From: an uncultured Aeromonadales bacterium
Lineage (GTDB): Bacteria; Pseudomonadota; Gammaproteobacteria; Enterobacterales; Succinivibrionaceae
NCBI GenBank assembly: GCA_902782145.1
Contig: CACZLZ010000007.1
Span: forward strand, 1 to 64,000
Direction: 5' to 3'
DNA length: 64,000 nt
Both the position numbers and the translations under genes were made by a program. The notes under the pieces were generated by a model, which saw only the letters and a program-made list of their open reading frames with translations, was not told the DNA's origin and did not search any database. Shown here in pieces: positions 26,717 through 34,783 of the stretch (the first letter of the stretch is position 1; every line of letters begins with the position of its first letter).

Positions 26717-26737
26717 GTTTATGGTAACACCATAAAC
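26717..26737. promoter_or_regulatory. Perfect dyad upstream of rhlB, operator candidate
   Basis: GTTTATGGT and ACCATAAAC are exact inverted repeats separated by AAC, in an AT-rich island of the rhlB-trxA intergenic region. The size and symmetry fit a dimeric transcription factor site; no T-run accompanies it. The regulator is unknown. Confidence 0.55.
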
Positions 26738-27057
26738 GGCGCCATACAAAGAGCCCGCCGGAGGGAGCGTTCCAGGCCCTGGGATCAGGGATCGGGTACC
26801 CGCGGAGCCATCTCCCGGGACAAGGCGGCACGCCAGGATCCCTCACCCTATCCCGCACCCTTTATAGGACTCCCGGCCCGGGTGTGAGATGGTTGGCAGG
26901 TCACCCCCGGGCTTGTTCACAAAGGCCGCCCGATCCTTTACAATGCCAGAAGCCGGCAGGATCTGCCCACCCCGGTCCGATCCGGAAAGGCAGACCCCGG
27001 AGAGAGTCCACAGAAACTCCCGGCACCCCGGAAATCACAAACCACAGGAGACAGCAA
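26738..27057. other. rhlB-trxA divergent intergenic region
   Basis: About 320 bases without a gene. A possible -10 TACAAT for trxA lies at 26939-26944; its -35 is poorly conserved. Nothing else is evident. Confidence 0.4.
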
Positions 27058-27378
27058 ATGGCAGACATCATTGAAGTCAACGACGGCAATTTCGCCGAAA
27101 AGGTAGAGCAGGCCGGCAAGCCCGTCCTGGTGGATCTCTGGGCCCCCTGGTGCGGTCCCTGCCGCTCCATGGGCGAGGTGCTGAAGGATGTGGCCGCCGC
27201 AACCGACAGCGTGACCATCGCCAAGCTCAATGTGGACGAGAACGAGGATACCGCCGCCCGGCTCCACGTCTCCAGCATTCCCCTGCTGGTGCTCTTCAAG
27301 GACGGTCAGGCCGTGGCCAAGAGCGTGGGACTGATCCCCAAGGACAATGTCCTGAAGTTCATCAAAGACAACCTCTGA
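27058..27378 (+). CDS. trxA: Thioredoxin
   Basis: 106-residue thiol-disulfide reductant. The active site WAPWCGPC (Cys32, Cys35) and the cis-Pro in SSIPLLVLF are present, with GLIPKDNVLKFI at the C-terminus. ATG 27058 follows AGGAG at nine bases. The rhlB-trxA divergent pair is conserved in gammaproteobacteria. Confidence 0.97.
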   Translation: MADIIEVNDGNFAEKVEQAGKPVLVDLWAPWCGPCRSMGEVLKDVAAATDSVTIAKLNVDENEDTAARLHVSSIPLLVLFKDGQAVAKSVGLIPKDNVLKFIKDNL

Positions 27379-27469
27379 CAGGAGCAGGACTGTTCCCAGT
27401 CATCACAGCATGATCCGGAAGGCCGGAGTCGGCGTCACATCCGCCCGCAGGCCGCCCGGTCAGACACCG

Positions 27470-27497
27470 GAGCCCGCACAGCAATGCGGGCTCTTCC
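27470..27497 (+). terminator. Probable trxA terminator
   Basis: Perfect 9-bp stem GAGCCCGCA/TGCGGGCTC with a 6-base loop, followed by only a short TT. It is likely a weak terminator. Confidence 0.5.
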
Positions 27498-27559
27498 ATC
27501 TCCGGACCGGGAAAGAAATGATGGCACCGAAATGACCGAAAAAAATCACCCGATTCCCC

Positions 27560-29362
27560 ATGAGGGAGGAGGATTTTGCCAGCATCATCAACTCTGGCGC
27601 CGTCTACGTGGACAAGACCGGATCCCTGCGCCGGCTTCTGACCTCTGGCACCTCCGTTCTCCTCCTCACCCGGCCACGCAGGTTTGGCAAAAGCCTCACC
27701 CTGAACATGATCCAGAACTTTCTGGAGATGAACTACAGCGATCCATCTGACCGGAGCCGATCCGAAAAGCTTTTCCAAAATCTCACAGTTTTCAAAGAGG
27801 ACCAGGAACTCTGTGAGCAGTTCATGGGGCGCTATCCGGTAATCACTATCTCCCTAAAATCCACAGATGGTCCGAATTTCAGTGCCGCCGTAGTCGGTCT
27901 GCTGGGTGAACTTACCCGGCTGGCGGAAAAATTTGAGTTTCTGCGGGGCTCCGCCAACCTTACCCCAAAAAACACCCGTTTTCTGGACACGATCACCGAT
28001 TACGCAGCTGGGGATAAGCCGCTGTTCACCAGTGACGGCACTCTTACTCCCCTGGCCCGAGGGCACATCACCGGCTTTCTCAGACAACTGACCGATCTGC
28101 TACACAAAGCCTACGGAACCAAAGTCTACCTGCTTATTGACGAATATGATGTGCCTCTGCAGAAGGCAAGGCTCAAGGGCTACTATGAGGACATGCTGGA
28201 TCTCATGAGAGGCGTCCACGCCACCGCCCTGAAAGGCAACAACAATCTCGGTCAAGCATTTGTCACCGGATGCATGCGAATAACCTACCAAAGCATATTC
28301 ACCGACGCCAACAATTTTGGCTGCAGCAATCTCCAGGACACCACCTATTCGGATCTGATAGGACTGACACTAGATGAGGTCAAGGCTCTGCTGAACACAT
28401 ACGGTATGTCAGACCGTCTGGCTGATGTCGTCAAATGGTATGACGGCTATCTTTTCGGCAACGATCAGATGTTCTGTCCCTGGAGTGTCCTCTGGTTTCT
28501 GGCCCAGGCCCTGAATGGCAGGAACAATCCCCGGACTTTCGAGCCGCAGAATTACTGGATCAACACTAGCGGCAACGACATTGTTGAACTCTGTATGAGA
28601 CACCCCAACCCCCAGGACTCCTGGAGAATGCAGAACCTGCTGAACGGCGGCGTTGAAGCTGTCAGCGCAAGTGAATTCACCACCTACCCAGAAATCACCA
28701 CAGACACCGATTTTGACACCTTTGCCCTCATGATGCTGCACACCGGCTATCTCACCTATGCCCGAAACACTTCTCCCATCCAGAGCATGGAGAAGGAAAC
28801 CGCATCCTCAGATGAGCAATCCCCGAAGAAACTGATCCTGGTGAAAATTCCCAATGAGGAAGTCCGGGACTACTTCCGCCAAAAAGCCCAGTACCTATTC
28901 AGCAAGAACAACCCGGTCTGGGTCCAGCAGGCCTGCCAACTGGGAAATGCTCTGTTTGCCGGGGATGTTGCCAGCAGCAAAGGTGTCATAAACCAGATGC
29001 TTATGATCTTCATCAGCATCCGGGACACCACCCACGGAGAGAGTTACTATCATGGCTTTCTGACCGGAGTGCTGGGAACCATAGTTCCAAAGGGCGTGAA
29101 CCTGAAATCCAACAGTGAAAGTGGCAGCGGGTATTCGGACATCATCCTCAGACGGCCGAACGATCGGACGGCAGTCATCCTTGAACTGAAAAAAAGCACT
29201 GACGGCAGCCCAGCCGCCATGGAAAAGGAATGCCGCCAGGCGGTCAACCAGATCGACATGAGGCAGTATGACTTTGATCTGCGGCAGGAGGGCTACACCA
29301 CCATCAGAAAGTACGGGATCGCCTTCTGGAACAAAAACTGTGAGATCCTAATGGCGAATTGA
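27560..29362 (+). CDS. AAA-ATPase-like / PD-(D/E)XK nuclease family protein
   Basis: About 600 residues with an N-terminal AAA-ATPase-like domain (PF09820 type): YVDKTGSLRRLL, LLLTRPRRFGKSLTLNM as Walker A, and LLIDEYDVPL as Walker B. The C-terminal PD-(D/E)XK nuclease domain has SGYSDIILRRP followed by VILELKKS. Large families of such proteins occur in gut anaerobes; their function is unproven and may be mobile or defence-related. The usual N-terminus contains an 'IPIG-x-EDF' segment. Here MTEKNHPIP is encoded from ATG 27532 in another frame and EDFASI follows in this one, so one base too many in the CCCC at 27556-27559 probably breaks the gene. ATG 27560 has no Shine-Dalgarno. Confidence 0.85.
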   Translation: MREEDFASIINSGAVYVDKTGSLRRLLTSGTSVLLLTRPRRFGKSLTLNMIQNFLEMNYSDPSDRSRSEKLFQNLTVFKEDQELCEQFMGRYPVITISLKSTDGPNFSAAVVGLLGELTRLAEKFEFLRGSANLTPKNTRFLDTITDYAAGDKPLFTSDGTLTPLARGHITGFLRQLTDLLHKAYGTKVYLLIDEYDVPLQKARLKGYYEDMLDLMRGVHATALKGNNNLGQAFVTGCMRITYQSIFTDANNFGCSNLQDTTYSDLIGLTLDEVKALLNTYGMSDRLADVVKWYDGYLFGNDQMFCPWSVLWFLAQALNGRNNPRTFEPQNYWINTSGNDIVELCMRHPNPQDSWRMQNLLNGGVEAVSASEFTTYPEITTDTDFDTFALMMLHTGYLTYARNTSPIQSMEKETASSDEQSPKKLILVKIPNEEVRDYFRQKAQYLFSKNNPVWVQQACQLGNALFAGDVASSKGVINQMLMIFISIRDTTHGESYYHGFLTGVLGTIVPKGVNLKSNSESGSGYSDIILRRPNDRTAVILELKKSTDGSPAAMEKECRQAVNQIDMRQYDFDLRQEGYTTIRKYGIAFWNKNCEILMAN

Positions 29363-29518
29363 CTCCGGAGAGAGGGTCCGTCTCTCCCTTCTGGCGGCTT
29401 GCCCAGCACGCCTTCCAGGGGAGACAACGCAGAGACGGCATCAAAGCATGTCCTCCTGCTCCAAACTGCCTGATATGGCCGTCCACCGATTTTGCTGTGA
29501 AATGTGTTCCGGATCATA

Positions 29519-29524
29519 TATAAT
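29519..29524 (+). promoter_or_regulatory. -10 element upstream of rpoZ
   Basis: TATAAT lies 57 bases before the rpoZ ATG; no good -35 at normal spacing. Confidence 0.4.
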
Positions 29525-29580
29525 ACAGCGGTTAAATTCCGGCCCTAGTCTCAGGGCACGCAGATAAGGATTAAGGAACC

Positions 29581-29919
29581 ATGGCACGCATTACAGTTGA
29601 AGACGCCGTACAGAAGGTGGGCAACCGCTTTGATCTGGTACTCCTGGCAGCCCGCAGGGCACGGCAGATCGCCATCGGCGGCAAAAAGCCCCTGGTGGAC
29701 GAGGAAAATGACAAGCCCACCGTGATTGCGCTCCGGGAAATTGAAGAGGATCTCATCTCCAAGGAGACCCTGGATCGTCTGGATCAGCAGACCCAGGATC
29801 TCTCAGAGCCCATCTCCGGTCTGGATGATGGTCTCGTCACCTCAGATAGTGACAGCGAAGATCAGGAGCCGTCCCCGGAAATCATTGCGGAGCCCGCTCC
29901 GGAGCCTGCTGAGGAATAA
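29581..29919 (+). CDS. rpoZ: RNA polymerase omega subunit
   Basis: Small subunit that assists assembly of beta-prime. [29 protein letters not shown] and the [11 protein letters not shown] segment are typical. 112 residues, about 20 longer than E. coli, because of an acidic Pro/Glu-rich C-terminal tail ([17 protein letters not shown]). It stands alone rather than between gmk and spoT. Confidence 0.96.
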   Translation: MARITVEDAVQKVGNRFDLVLLAARRARQIAIGGKKPLVDEENDKPTVIALREIEEDLISKETLDRLDQQTQDLSEPISGLDDGLVTSDSDSEDQEPSPEIIAEPAPEPAEE

Positions 29920-29968
29920 GATAGAAAGCCGATCCCGGACCATCTTTCCGGTTCCGGATGGCTCACTG

Positions 29969-29999
29969 GCCGCCTGGCGGAAAACAGGCGGCTTTTTTT
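29969..29999 (+). terminator. Rho-independent terminator of rpoZ
   Basis: Perfect 8-bp stem GCCGCCTG/CAGGCGGC, 8-base loop, then TTTTTTT. Confidence 0.92.
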
Positions 30000-30313
30000 C
30001 ATGCCCGCTCCTCAGGCATCCGCGTCCATAAGTTCCCCGCCACCCCTTCTGCCCACTCAGAAGCGGACAAATCCCGCCCCGTCAACGGACTCCCAGAACC
30101 TAACATGCCCTCCCTCATCCTCATCCTCATCCTCACCGCACCAGCACCAGCATCTGCCCTCCTGCCGCGACCTCCGCCAGAAACCGTCAGTTGATCTGAT
30201 CCGCCCCAAAAACCGGCGCCTGCCCCGCTCCTCGGTCATCCCCCGGACGGCACTCCTCCTGCCAGATCCGCAAACAGCCCTCACCTCCCCTGATCTGCCG
30301 GCAGCTATTTTGT
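30000..30313. other. Intergenic sequence, no gene seen
   Basis: About 310 bases between the rpoZ terminator and the structured element. Pro/Ser/Arg-rich open frames on both strands look like composition artefacts. No promoter of quality was found. Confidence 0.5.
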
Positions 30314-30478
30314 GAGGTAGCGCAAGCCTTGGGCTTAACCAGCCCCTGGCTGTTAGAGTCCGGTAACCGGCACCGGACTGGCTAGCCTCCGCTAACTGAA
30401 ACCGCAGAAAACCATGACACCTGCCAGGGCCGCTGGCTTTCTGCTCCCGGAACACCCGCAAAGCATCCGGGAATTTTT
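30314..30478 (+). ncRNA. Candidate structured RNA ending in a terminator
   Basis: A three-way junction can be drawn by hand. P1 pairs GAGGTAGC (30314-30321) with GCTA-G-CCTC (30381-30389). P2 pairs AGCC..GGGCT (30325-30335) with AGCCC..GGCT (30341-30351). P3 is a perfect 8-bp AGTCCGGT/ACCGGACT (30357-30379). GTTAG (30352-30356) could also pair with CTAAC (30392-30396). A terminator-like hairpin CCCGGA/TCCGGG plus TTTTT closes it at 30446-30478. It lies between the rpoZ terminator and the feoA promoter, so it looks like an independent transcript. No known family was recognised, the strand is inferred from the terminator, and no clear promoter was found. Confidence 0.35.
30446..30478 (+). terminator. 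Terminator-like hairpin upstream of feoA
   Basis: 6-bp stem CCCGGA/TCCGGG with a 14-base loop, followed by AATTTTT. It precedes the feoA promoter, so it must end some upstream transcript. Confidence 0.5.
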
Positions 30479-30490
30479 ACAGTGACAGGA

Positions 30491-30518
30491 TTAACATTCC
30501 CTAACAAAACTGTATAAT
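30491..30518 (+). promoter_or_regulatory. Promoter of feoAB
   Basis: -35 TTAACA (30491-30496), 16-base spacer, perfect -10 TATAAT (30513-30518), about 105 bases before the feoA ATG. A weak GAT...ATC dyad just downstream (about 30525-30537) is too poor to call a Fur box. Confidence 0.7.
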
Positions 30519-30623
30519 GTAACCGATTATAGTTATCCGTGACTAACTGACAGCCGTGACAGCAAAACGTGATCCGGCTAAAGATCAGCAGCCGCGGCAT
30601 GAAAGCAATACAGAGAGACAACC

Positions 30624-30851
30624 ATGCTTTTGAAGAATCTGAAAAACGGGCAGCGGGGTCGCATACGGGCCATTCTGTCCAAGGGGCTCCACTGCCGGCG
30701 CCTCTGCGAAATGGGCTTCCTGCCCGGCACCGCCTTCAGGATCCGCCATGTGGCTCCCCTGGGCAGCCCCATTGCGGTGGAGCTGAGAGGCTATGAGGTC
30801 ATCATCGGCAGCAGGGATGCTGAACTGATTGAAGCGGAGGCTGTGGAATGA
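30624..30851 (+). CDS. feoA: Ferrous iron transport protein A
   Basis: 75-residue SH3-like cytosolic partner of FeoB. Signatures are LKNGQRGRIRAI, RRLCEMGFLPGTAFRIRHVAPLG (G-F-x-P-G-T) and IEL-like GYEVIIGSRDAELI. The stop overlaps the feoB start by ATGA. Confidence 0.94.
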   Translation: MLLKNLKNGQRGRIRAILSKGLHCRRLCEMGFLPGTAFRIRHVAPLGSPIAVELRGYEVIIGSRDAELIEAEAVE

Positions 30852-33172
30852 AAGCCTGTCACTGCGGGTGCGAAGTGGAGCAGGTCCAGGGAAGCACCTC
30901 CCCCAAATCTGAAATCAAGAACGCCGACGCCTCCCATGTGGTTCTGGCCGGCAACCCCAACTGCGGCAAGAGCACCATCTTCAACCGCCTGTGCAACCTG
31001 CATGTCCGCACAGGAAACTATCCCGGCGTCACAGTAAGCCGCCATGTGGGAACCGTCAGCCCCAACACCCAGCTGGTGGATCTTCCCGGCACCTACTCCC
31101 TGAGCAGCGCCACCACTGATGAGCAGGTGGCCAGCAATGAGCTTCTGGACAACGATGCAGAGTTCATCGTCAACGTCATTGACGCCACCTCCCTGGAGCG
31201 CAGCCTGTTCCTGACATTGGAACTGAAAATGCTGGGCGTTCCCATGCTGGTGGTGCTGAACATGTGGGACGAGGTCAGGAAGCGCCACATCAGCATCGAC
31301 ACCGCCAAGCTGTCGGAGATGCTGCAGACCGAGGTTCTGCCGGTGAGCTGCGCCACCGGTGAGGGCATTGAGATCCTCCGGGAGAAGATCAGAAACCACC
31401 CCCACGGCATCGTGGAGCCGGTGTATCTGGGCGACTCAGCAATCCGGGATGAACTGTTCCGGGCTGTCAGCGCCACGCCGGATCTGTACAAGCCCCATGC
31501 ACTGTTCCATGCCCGCTGCGCCGTGCTGGGCGACCGGTACCCCACCGACCTGGACAAGGTTCCCGAATGGGCTGAGAGGATCAAGGAGATCCGCGACAAG
31601 CTCACATCTGACGGCAAGACCGTGTACCAGGCCGCCGCCGAGGACCGCTACGCCTTCATCAGCAAGATCATTGCAAATTGCCTGGGCACCGGAGAGGCTG
31701 CAGCCGCCGGAAAAGAGCAGGCAAAGGCCAAGGGACTCACCGACAGGCTGGACAGCGTGGTTCTGAACCGCTTTGCGGCCTTCCCGGTGTTCCTGCTGAT
31801 CATGTGTCTGGTTTACTACATCTCCGTCACCTGGATCGGCACCATTGTCACCGACTGGACCAATGACACCCTCTTCGGCGACACAGTGATCCCGGCAGTG
31901 AAGGACGGCTTGGCCTCCATCGGCGCCTCCGACTGGATCTGCGCCCTGGTAGGAGACGGCATTGTTGGCGGCGTTGGCGCGGTGCTGGGATTTGTGCCCC
32001 AGATGATCATCCTCTTCGCCCTGCTGTCCCTGCTGGAGGAATGCGGCTACATGACCCGCGCCTCCTTCATCCTGGACCGGGTGTTCAACACCTTCGGCCT
32101 CAGCGGCCGGGCCTTCATCCCCTACCTCATCGGTTCCGGATGCGGCGTCCCCGCCCTGATGACCGCCAGGACCCTGGGATCGGAGAGCGAGCGCAGGATC
32201 ACCCTGCTCACCACCACCATGATCCCCTGCGGCGCCAAACTGCCCATCATCATCGTATTCTCCGGAGCAGTGTTCTCGGATGTTCCCTTCTTCGCACCCT
32301 TGATGTATGTGGCCGGCGTGCTGCTGGTGATCATCTCCGCCCTGATCCTGAAGAAGTTCAACGCCTTCAAGCAGTCCGCCTCCCCCCTGCTGCTGGAGTT
32401 GCCCTCCTATCATGTGCCCATGCCTCGGATAGTAGCCCTGTCAGTATGGCACCGGGTCAAGGGATACATCATCAAGGCCGGAACCATCATCTTCCCCTGC
32501 GTCACTGCACTGTGGCTGTTGACCCACATAGGGTTCAGCCATGAGGAGCACCGCTTCATGATGCTGGAGGACGATCAGACCGGTGAAAGCCTGGTGGCTG
32601 ACACCCTGAAGCCGGTTTCCGGGATCTTCGCCCCGGTGGGCTTTGACGATTACCGCGCCTCCGTGGCGGTGATCACCGGCCTGCTGGCCAAGGAGTCCAT
32701 TATCAGCACCATGGCGGTCTTCAGCGGCGCCGAAGATCCGGAGGAACTGGATGAGGATGCCACCGAAGAGGAGGTGGAACAGGCTGAGAACACCTTCTAT
32801 GAAGCAATCAGGGAAAACATGTTCGACATATCCCACCGTGGGACGGCCGGGATCTTGGGAGCACTGGCCTTCGTGATCTTCAACCTGTTCACCATCCCCT
32901 GCGTTGCCGCAGTGGGCGTACTGAGAAAAGAGCTCGGAAACCGGCGTCTCTTCTGGCAGGCTGTGTGCTACCAGTTGGGATTCAGTTACGGCGCCGCCCT
33001 GGTGGTGTACCAACTGGGACTGCTGATAACCGGAGCCGGAGCCTTCGGTCCCTGGACAGCGGTGGCTCTGCTGTATCTGCTGGTTGTGGGCTGGATCATT
33101 TTCCTGAAGAAGGCCCCCGCAGAAGAGGAGGAGCCCAAACTTGAGCATATCCCCTTCAGGTCTGAGACCTGA
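30848..33172 (+). CDS. feoB: Ferrous iron transporter B
   Basis: 774-residue inner-membrane Fe2+ transporter with an N-terminal G domain. G1 is AGNPNCGKST (about residue 35), G3 DLPGTYSL, G4 NMWD; a helical GDI domain follows, then the Gate-containing membrane domain with the conserved GCGVPALMTARTL and IPCGAKLPI segments. The first 30 residues form an added Cys-rich start (CHCGCE) before the G domain, which could bind metal. Coupled to feoA by ATGA overlap. FeoC is absent. Confidence 0.96.
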   Translation: MKACHCGCEVEQVQGSTSPKSEIKNADASHVVLAGNPNCGKSTIFNRLCNLHVRTGNYPGVTVSRHVGTVSPNTQLVDLPGTYSLSSATTDEQVASNELLDNDAEFIVNVIDATSLERSLFLTLELKMLGVPMLVVLNMWDEVRKRHISIDTAKLSEMLQTEVLPVSCATGEGIEILREKIRNHPHGIVEPVYLGDSAIRDELFRAVSATPDLYKPHALFHARCAVLGDRYPTDLDKVPEWAERIKEIRDKLTSDGKTVYQAAAEDRYAFISKIIANCLGTGEAAAAGKEQAKAKGLTDRLDSVVLNRFAAFPVFLLIMCLVYYISVTWIGTIVTDWTNDTLFGDTVIPAVKDGLASIGASDWICALVGDGIVGGVGAVLGFVPQMIILFALLSLLEECGYMTRASFILDRVFNTFGLSGRAFIPYLIGSGCGVPALMTARTLGSESERRITLLTTTMIPCGAKLPIIIVFSGAVFSDVPFFAPLMYVAGVLLVIISALILKKFNAFKQSASPLLLELPSYHVPMPRIVALSVWHRVKGYIIKAGTIIFPCVTALWLLTHIGFSHEEHRFMMLEDDQTGESLVADTLKPVSGIFAPVGFDDYRASVAVITGLLAKESIISTMAVFSGAEDPEELDEDATEEEVEQAENTFYEAIRENMFDISHRGTAGILGALAFVIFNLFTIPCVAAVGVLRKELGNRRLFWQAVCYQLGFSYGAALVVYQLGLLITGAGAFGPWTAVALLYLLVVGWIIFLKKAPAEEEEPKLEHIPFRSET

Positions 33173-33236
33173 GCGGACATGAACGGTTCAGACTGATCCA
33201 AACCGCCGGAACTGCGGTTCCGGAACGCACTGAGAG

Positions 33237-33270
33237 ATCCCCTCTCTGCCTTGGCAGGGAGGGGATTTTT
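33237..33270 (+). terminator. Rho-independent terminator of feoAB
   Basis: A 14-bp stem (one G-U pair) from ATCCCCTCTCTGCC to GGCAGGGAGGGGAT, loop TT, followed by TTTTT. Confidence 0.93.
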
Positions 33271-33374
33271 GCATGGAGTTCCGGGAGATCAGGAGGCTAT
33301 GGTGAGCAGCCGCAATGGATGGACGGCAGGGCAGGCAACAGGGTGATTTACCGGCAGACCGGCATTTCACGGGT

Positions 33375-33770
33375 TCAGTCCAGGCACTCCTGGCAGTCCT
33401 CGCAGAAATCCGGATCCTCGTCCGGATCCTCACAGTCCTCACAGTCAATGCACTCATCACGGACAGGCTTGGGCTTAGGCTTGGGTTTAGGCTTGGAGCT
33501 GCCAAAGAGGGCTATCTCCAGCGTTGCCGGCGGCGGCGAAGCCCCCAAACCCGCCGGTACAACCAGGCCGGGAACACCTCTGTCTCCTGGCGTCATTGAA
33601 GGAACGGGATCCGGAAGAGCAAACTCACCGGTCAGTTCCGGCGCCTCTGTCCAGGATCCTGCTGCCTGCGAGATCTCCCGGGAAAAGGCCGGTCCGGTCA
33701 GCAGCGCCGCCGTCAGGCCTGCCAGACCCACTCCCCGCACAATGCGCAATCCACCGCCTGCCGTCATCAT
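33375..33770 (-). CDS. Exported peptide with Lys-Pro repeat and Cys-rich acidic tail
   Basis: 131-residue protein of no known family. A signal peptide is visible (GLAGLTAALLTGPAFS, cleavage near residue 30). A Pro-rich middle ends in five Lys-Pro repeats encoded by tandem DNA repeats. The C-terminus is strongly acidic with six Cys in CxxC-like spacing (CIDCEDCEDP then CEDCQEC). A Shine-Dalgarno GGGAGG precedes the tandem ATG codons, supporting translation. The tail looks suited to binding divalent metal, and the gene converges on feoAB; an iron- or metal-handling role is inference only. The composition otherwise resembles the neighbours. Confidence 0.65.
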   Translation of the reverse strand: MMTAGGGLRIVRGVGLAGLTAALLTGPAFSREISQAAGSWTEAPELTGEFALPDPVPSMTPGDRGVPGLVVPAGLGASPPPATLEIALFGSSKPKPKPKPKPVRDECIDCEDCEDPDEDPDFCEDCQECLD

Positions 33771-33938
33771 TCATCCTCCCTTCATTCGTCAGAGCCATGG
33801 TCACACCCTGTCCTGTCCGGTCCGCCCCAAAGAAGACAGCGCCGGACCTGTGACAGGTGTCAACCCCGGAGGGCCGATCCCGGCCAAGGATCCCCCATCT
33901 TCACTGAGTGATCTTCTGCAAGGCACCCGGTCCTGCTA

Positions 33939-34490
33939 TCAGTTGCCGGAAGCACTGCCCGGCGAATCACCGCCCGGCTGCCGCCGGGACCAGCCCGTAA
34001 CGCCCTCCAGGTTCAGAAGCCATGCCTTCCGCTCCAGTCCCCCGGCATAGCCGGCAAGCCTTCCCCCGGCGCCCACCACCCGGTGGCAGGGGATGATGAG
34101 AAGAAAGGGGTTATGCCCCAGGGCGCTGCCCACCGCCTGGGCGGACATCCGGGGGATCCCCCTCTGTCCGGCCAGGATCCCGGCGATCTCCCCGTAGGTC
34201 ATGGTGTTCCCAAAGGGAATGCCCCGCAGGATCTCCCAGACTGCCCGGCGGAAAGGGGTGCCCTTCAGGCTCAGTGGCGGGATGAACCCGGGATCCCGGC
34301 CACTGAAATAGATGTCAAGCCAACGTATGGCTTCTGCAAACACCGCCGGCTCCTGCTCCCCGCCGCCAGAAGCAGTTCCACCGGTTCCAGACAGCGGCAT
34401 GCCGTCAAACCAGAGTCCCGTAAGGGCAGTGCCGTCACTGGCAAGGGTGATCCCGCCCAGGGGTGAGTTGTAATGACGGGTGCAGATCAT
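33939..34490 (-). CDS. ogt: Methylated-DNA-protein-cysteine methyltransferase
   Basis: Suicide repair enzyme removing alkyl groups from O6-alkylguanine. The active-site IPCHRV (Cys135) is present, with GTPFRRAVWEILRGIPFGNTMTYGEIA, AVGSALGHNPF and GGRLAGYAGGLERKAWLL. The size fits Ogt rather than Ada. ATG 34490 follows GGGGAGG. Confidence 0.93.
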   Translation of the reverse strand: MICTRHYNSPLGGITLASDGTALTGLWFDGMPLSGTGGTASGGGEQEPAVFAEAIRWLDIYFSGRDPGFIPPLSLKGTPFRRAVWEILRGIPFGNTMTYGEIAGILAGQRGIPRMSAQAVGSALGHNPFLLIIPCHRVVGAGGRLAGYAGGLERKAWLLNLEGVTGWSRRQPGGDSPGSASGN

Positions 34491-34783
34491 GCGCCTCCCC
34501 AGCCATGCAGCCATATTGATCCTCCCATGGCACAGCACTGAACTGAACTTAACTTAACTGTACTGCTCTGATCTATCCGGTCCGATCTGCCCTGCCGGCT
34601 GAGAGCCGTCAGGATCACCGGATCCTTAAAACGTCCTCCCTCACCCGCCGGCGCCCTGATGGATCAGCCGCCCATCCGCCACGTCAGAGAGTACAATAAC
34701 CCAGACCCCGGGGAGAACGGAACCGATGCCACAGCACCCACCGCCTCCCCGTCCCTTGCCGATCCATTGCAACGGAGCGCACC
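34491..34783. other. Divergent intergenic region
   Basis: About 290 bases between ogt and the SDR gene, AT-richer around 34540-34575 (repeated GAACTTAACTTAACTG-like sequence). No gene or clear promoter was recognised. Confidence 0.4.

Noticed and set aside
30525..30537. Possible Fur box near the feoA start of transcription
   Set aside because: GAT...ATC symmetry is present but too few positions match the 19-base Fur consensus.
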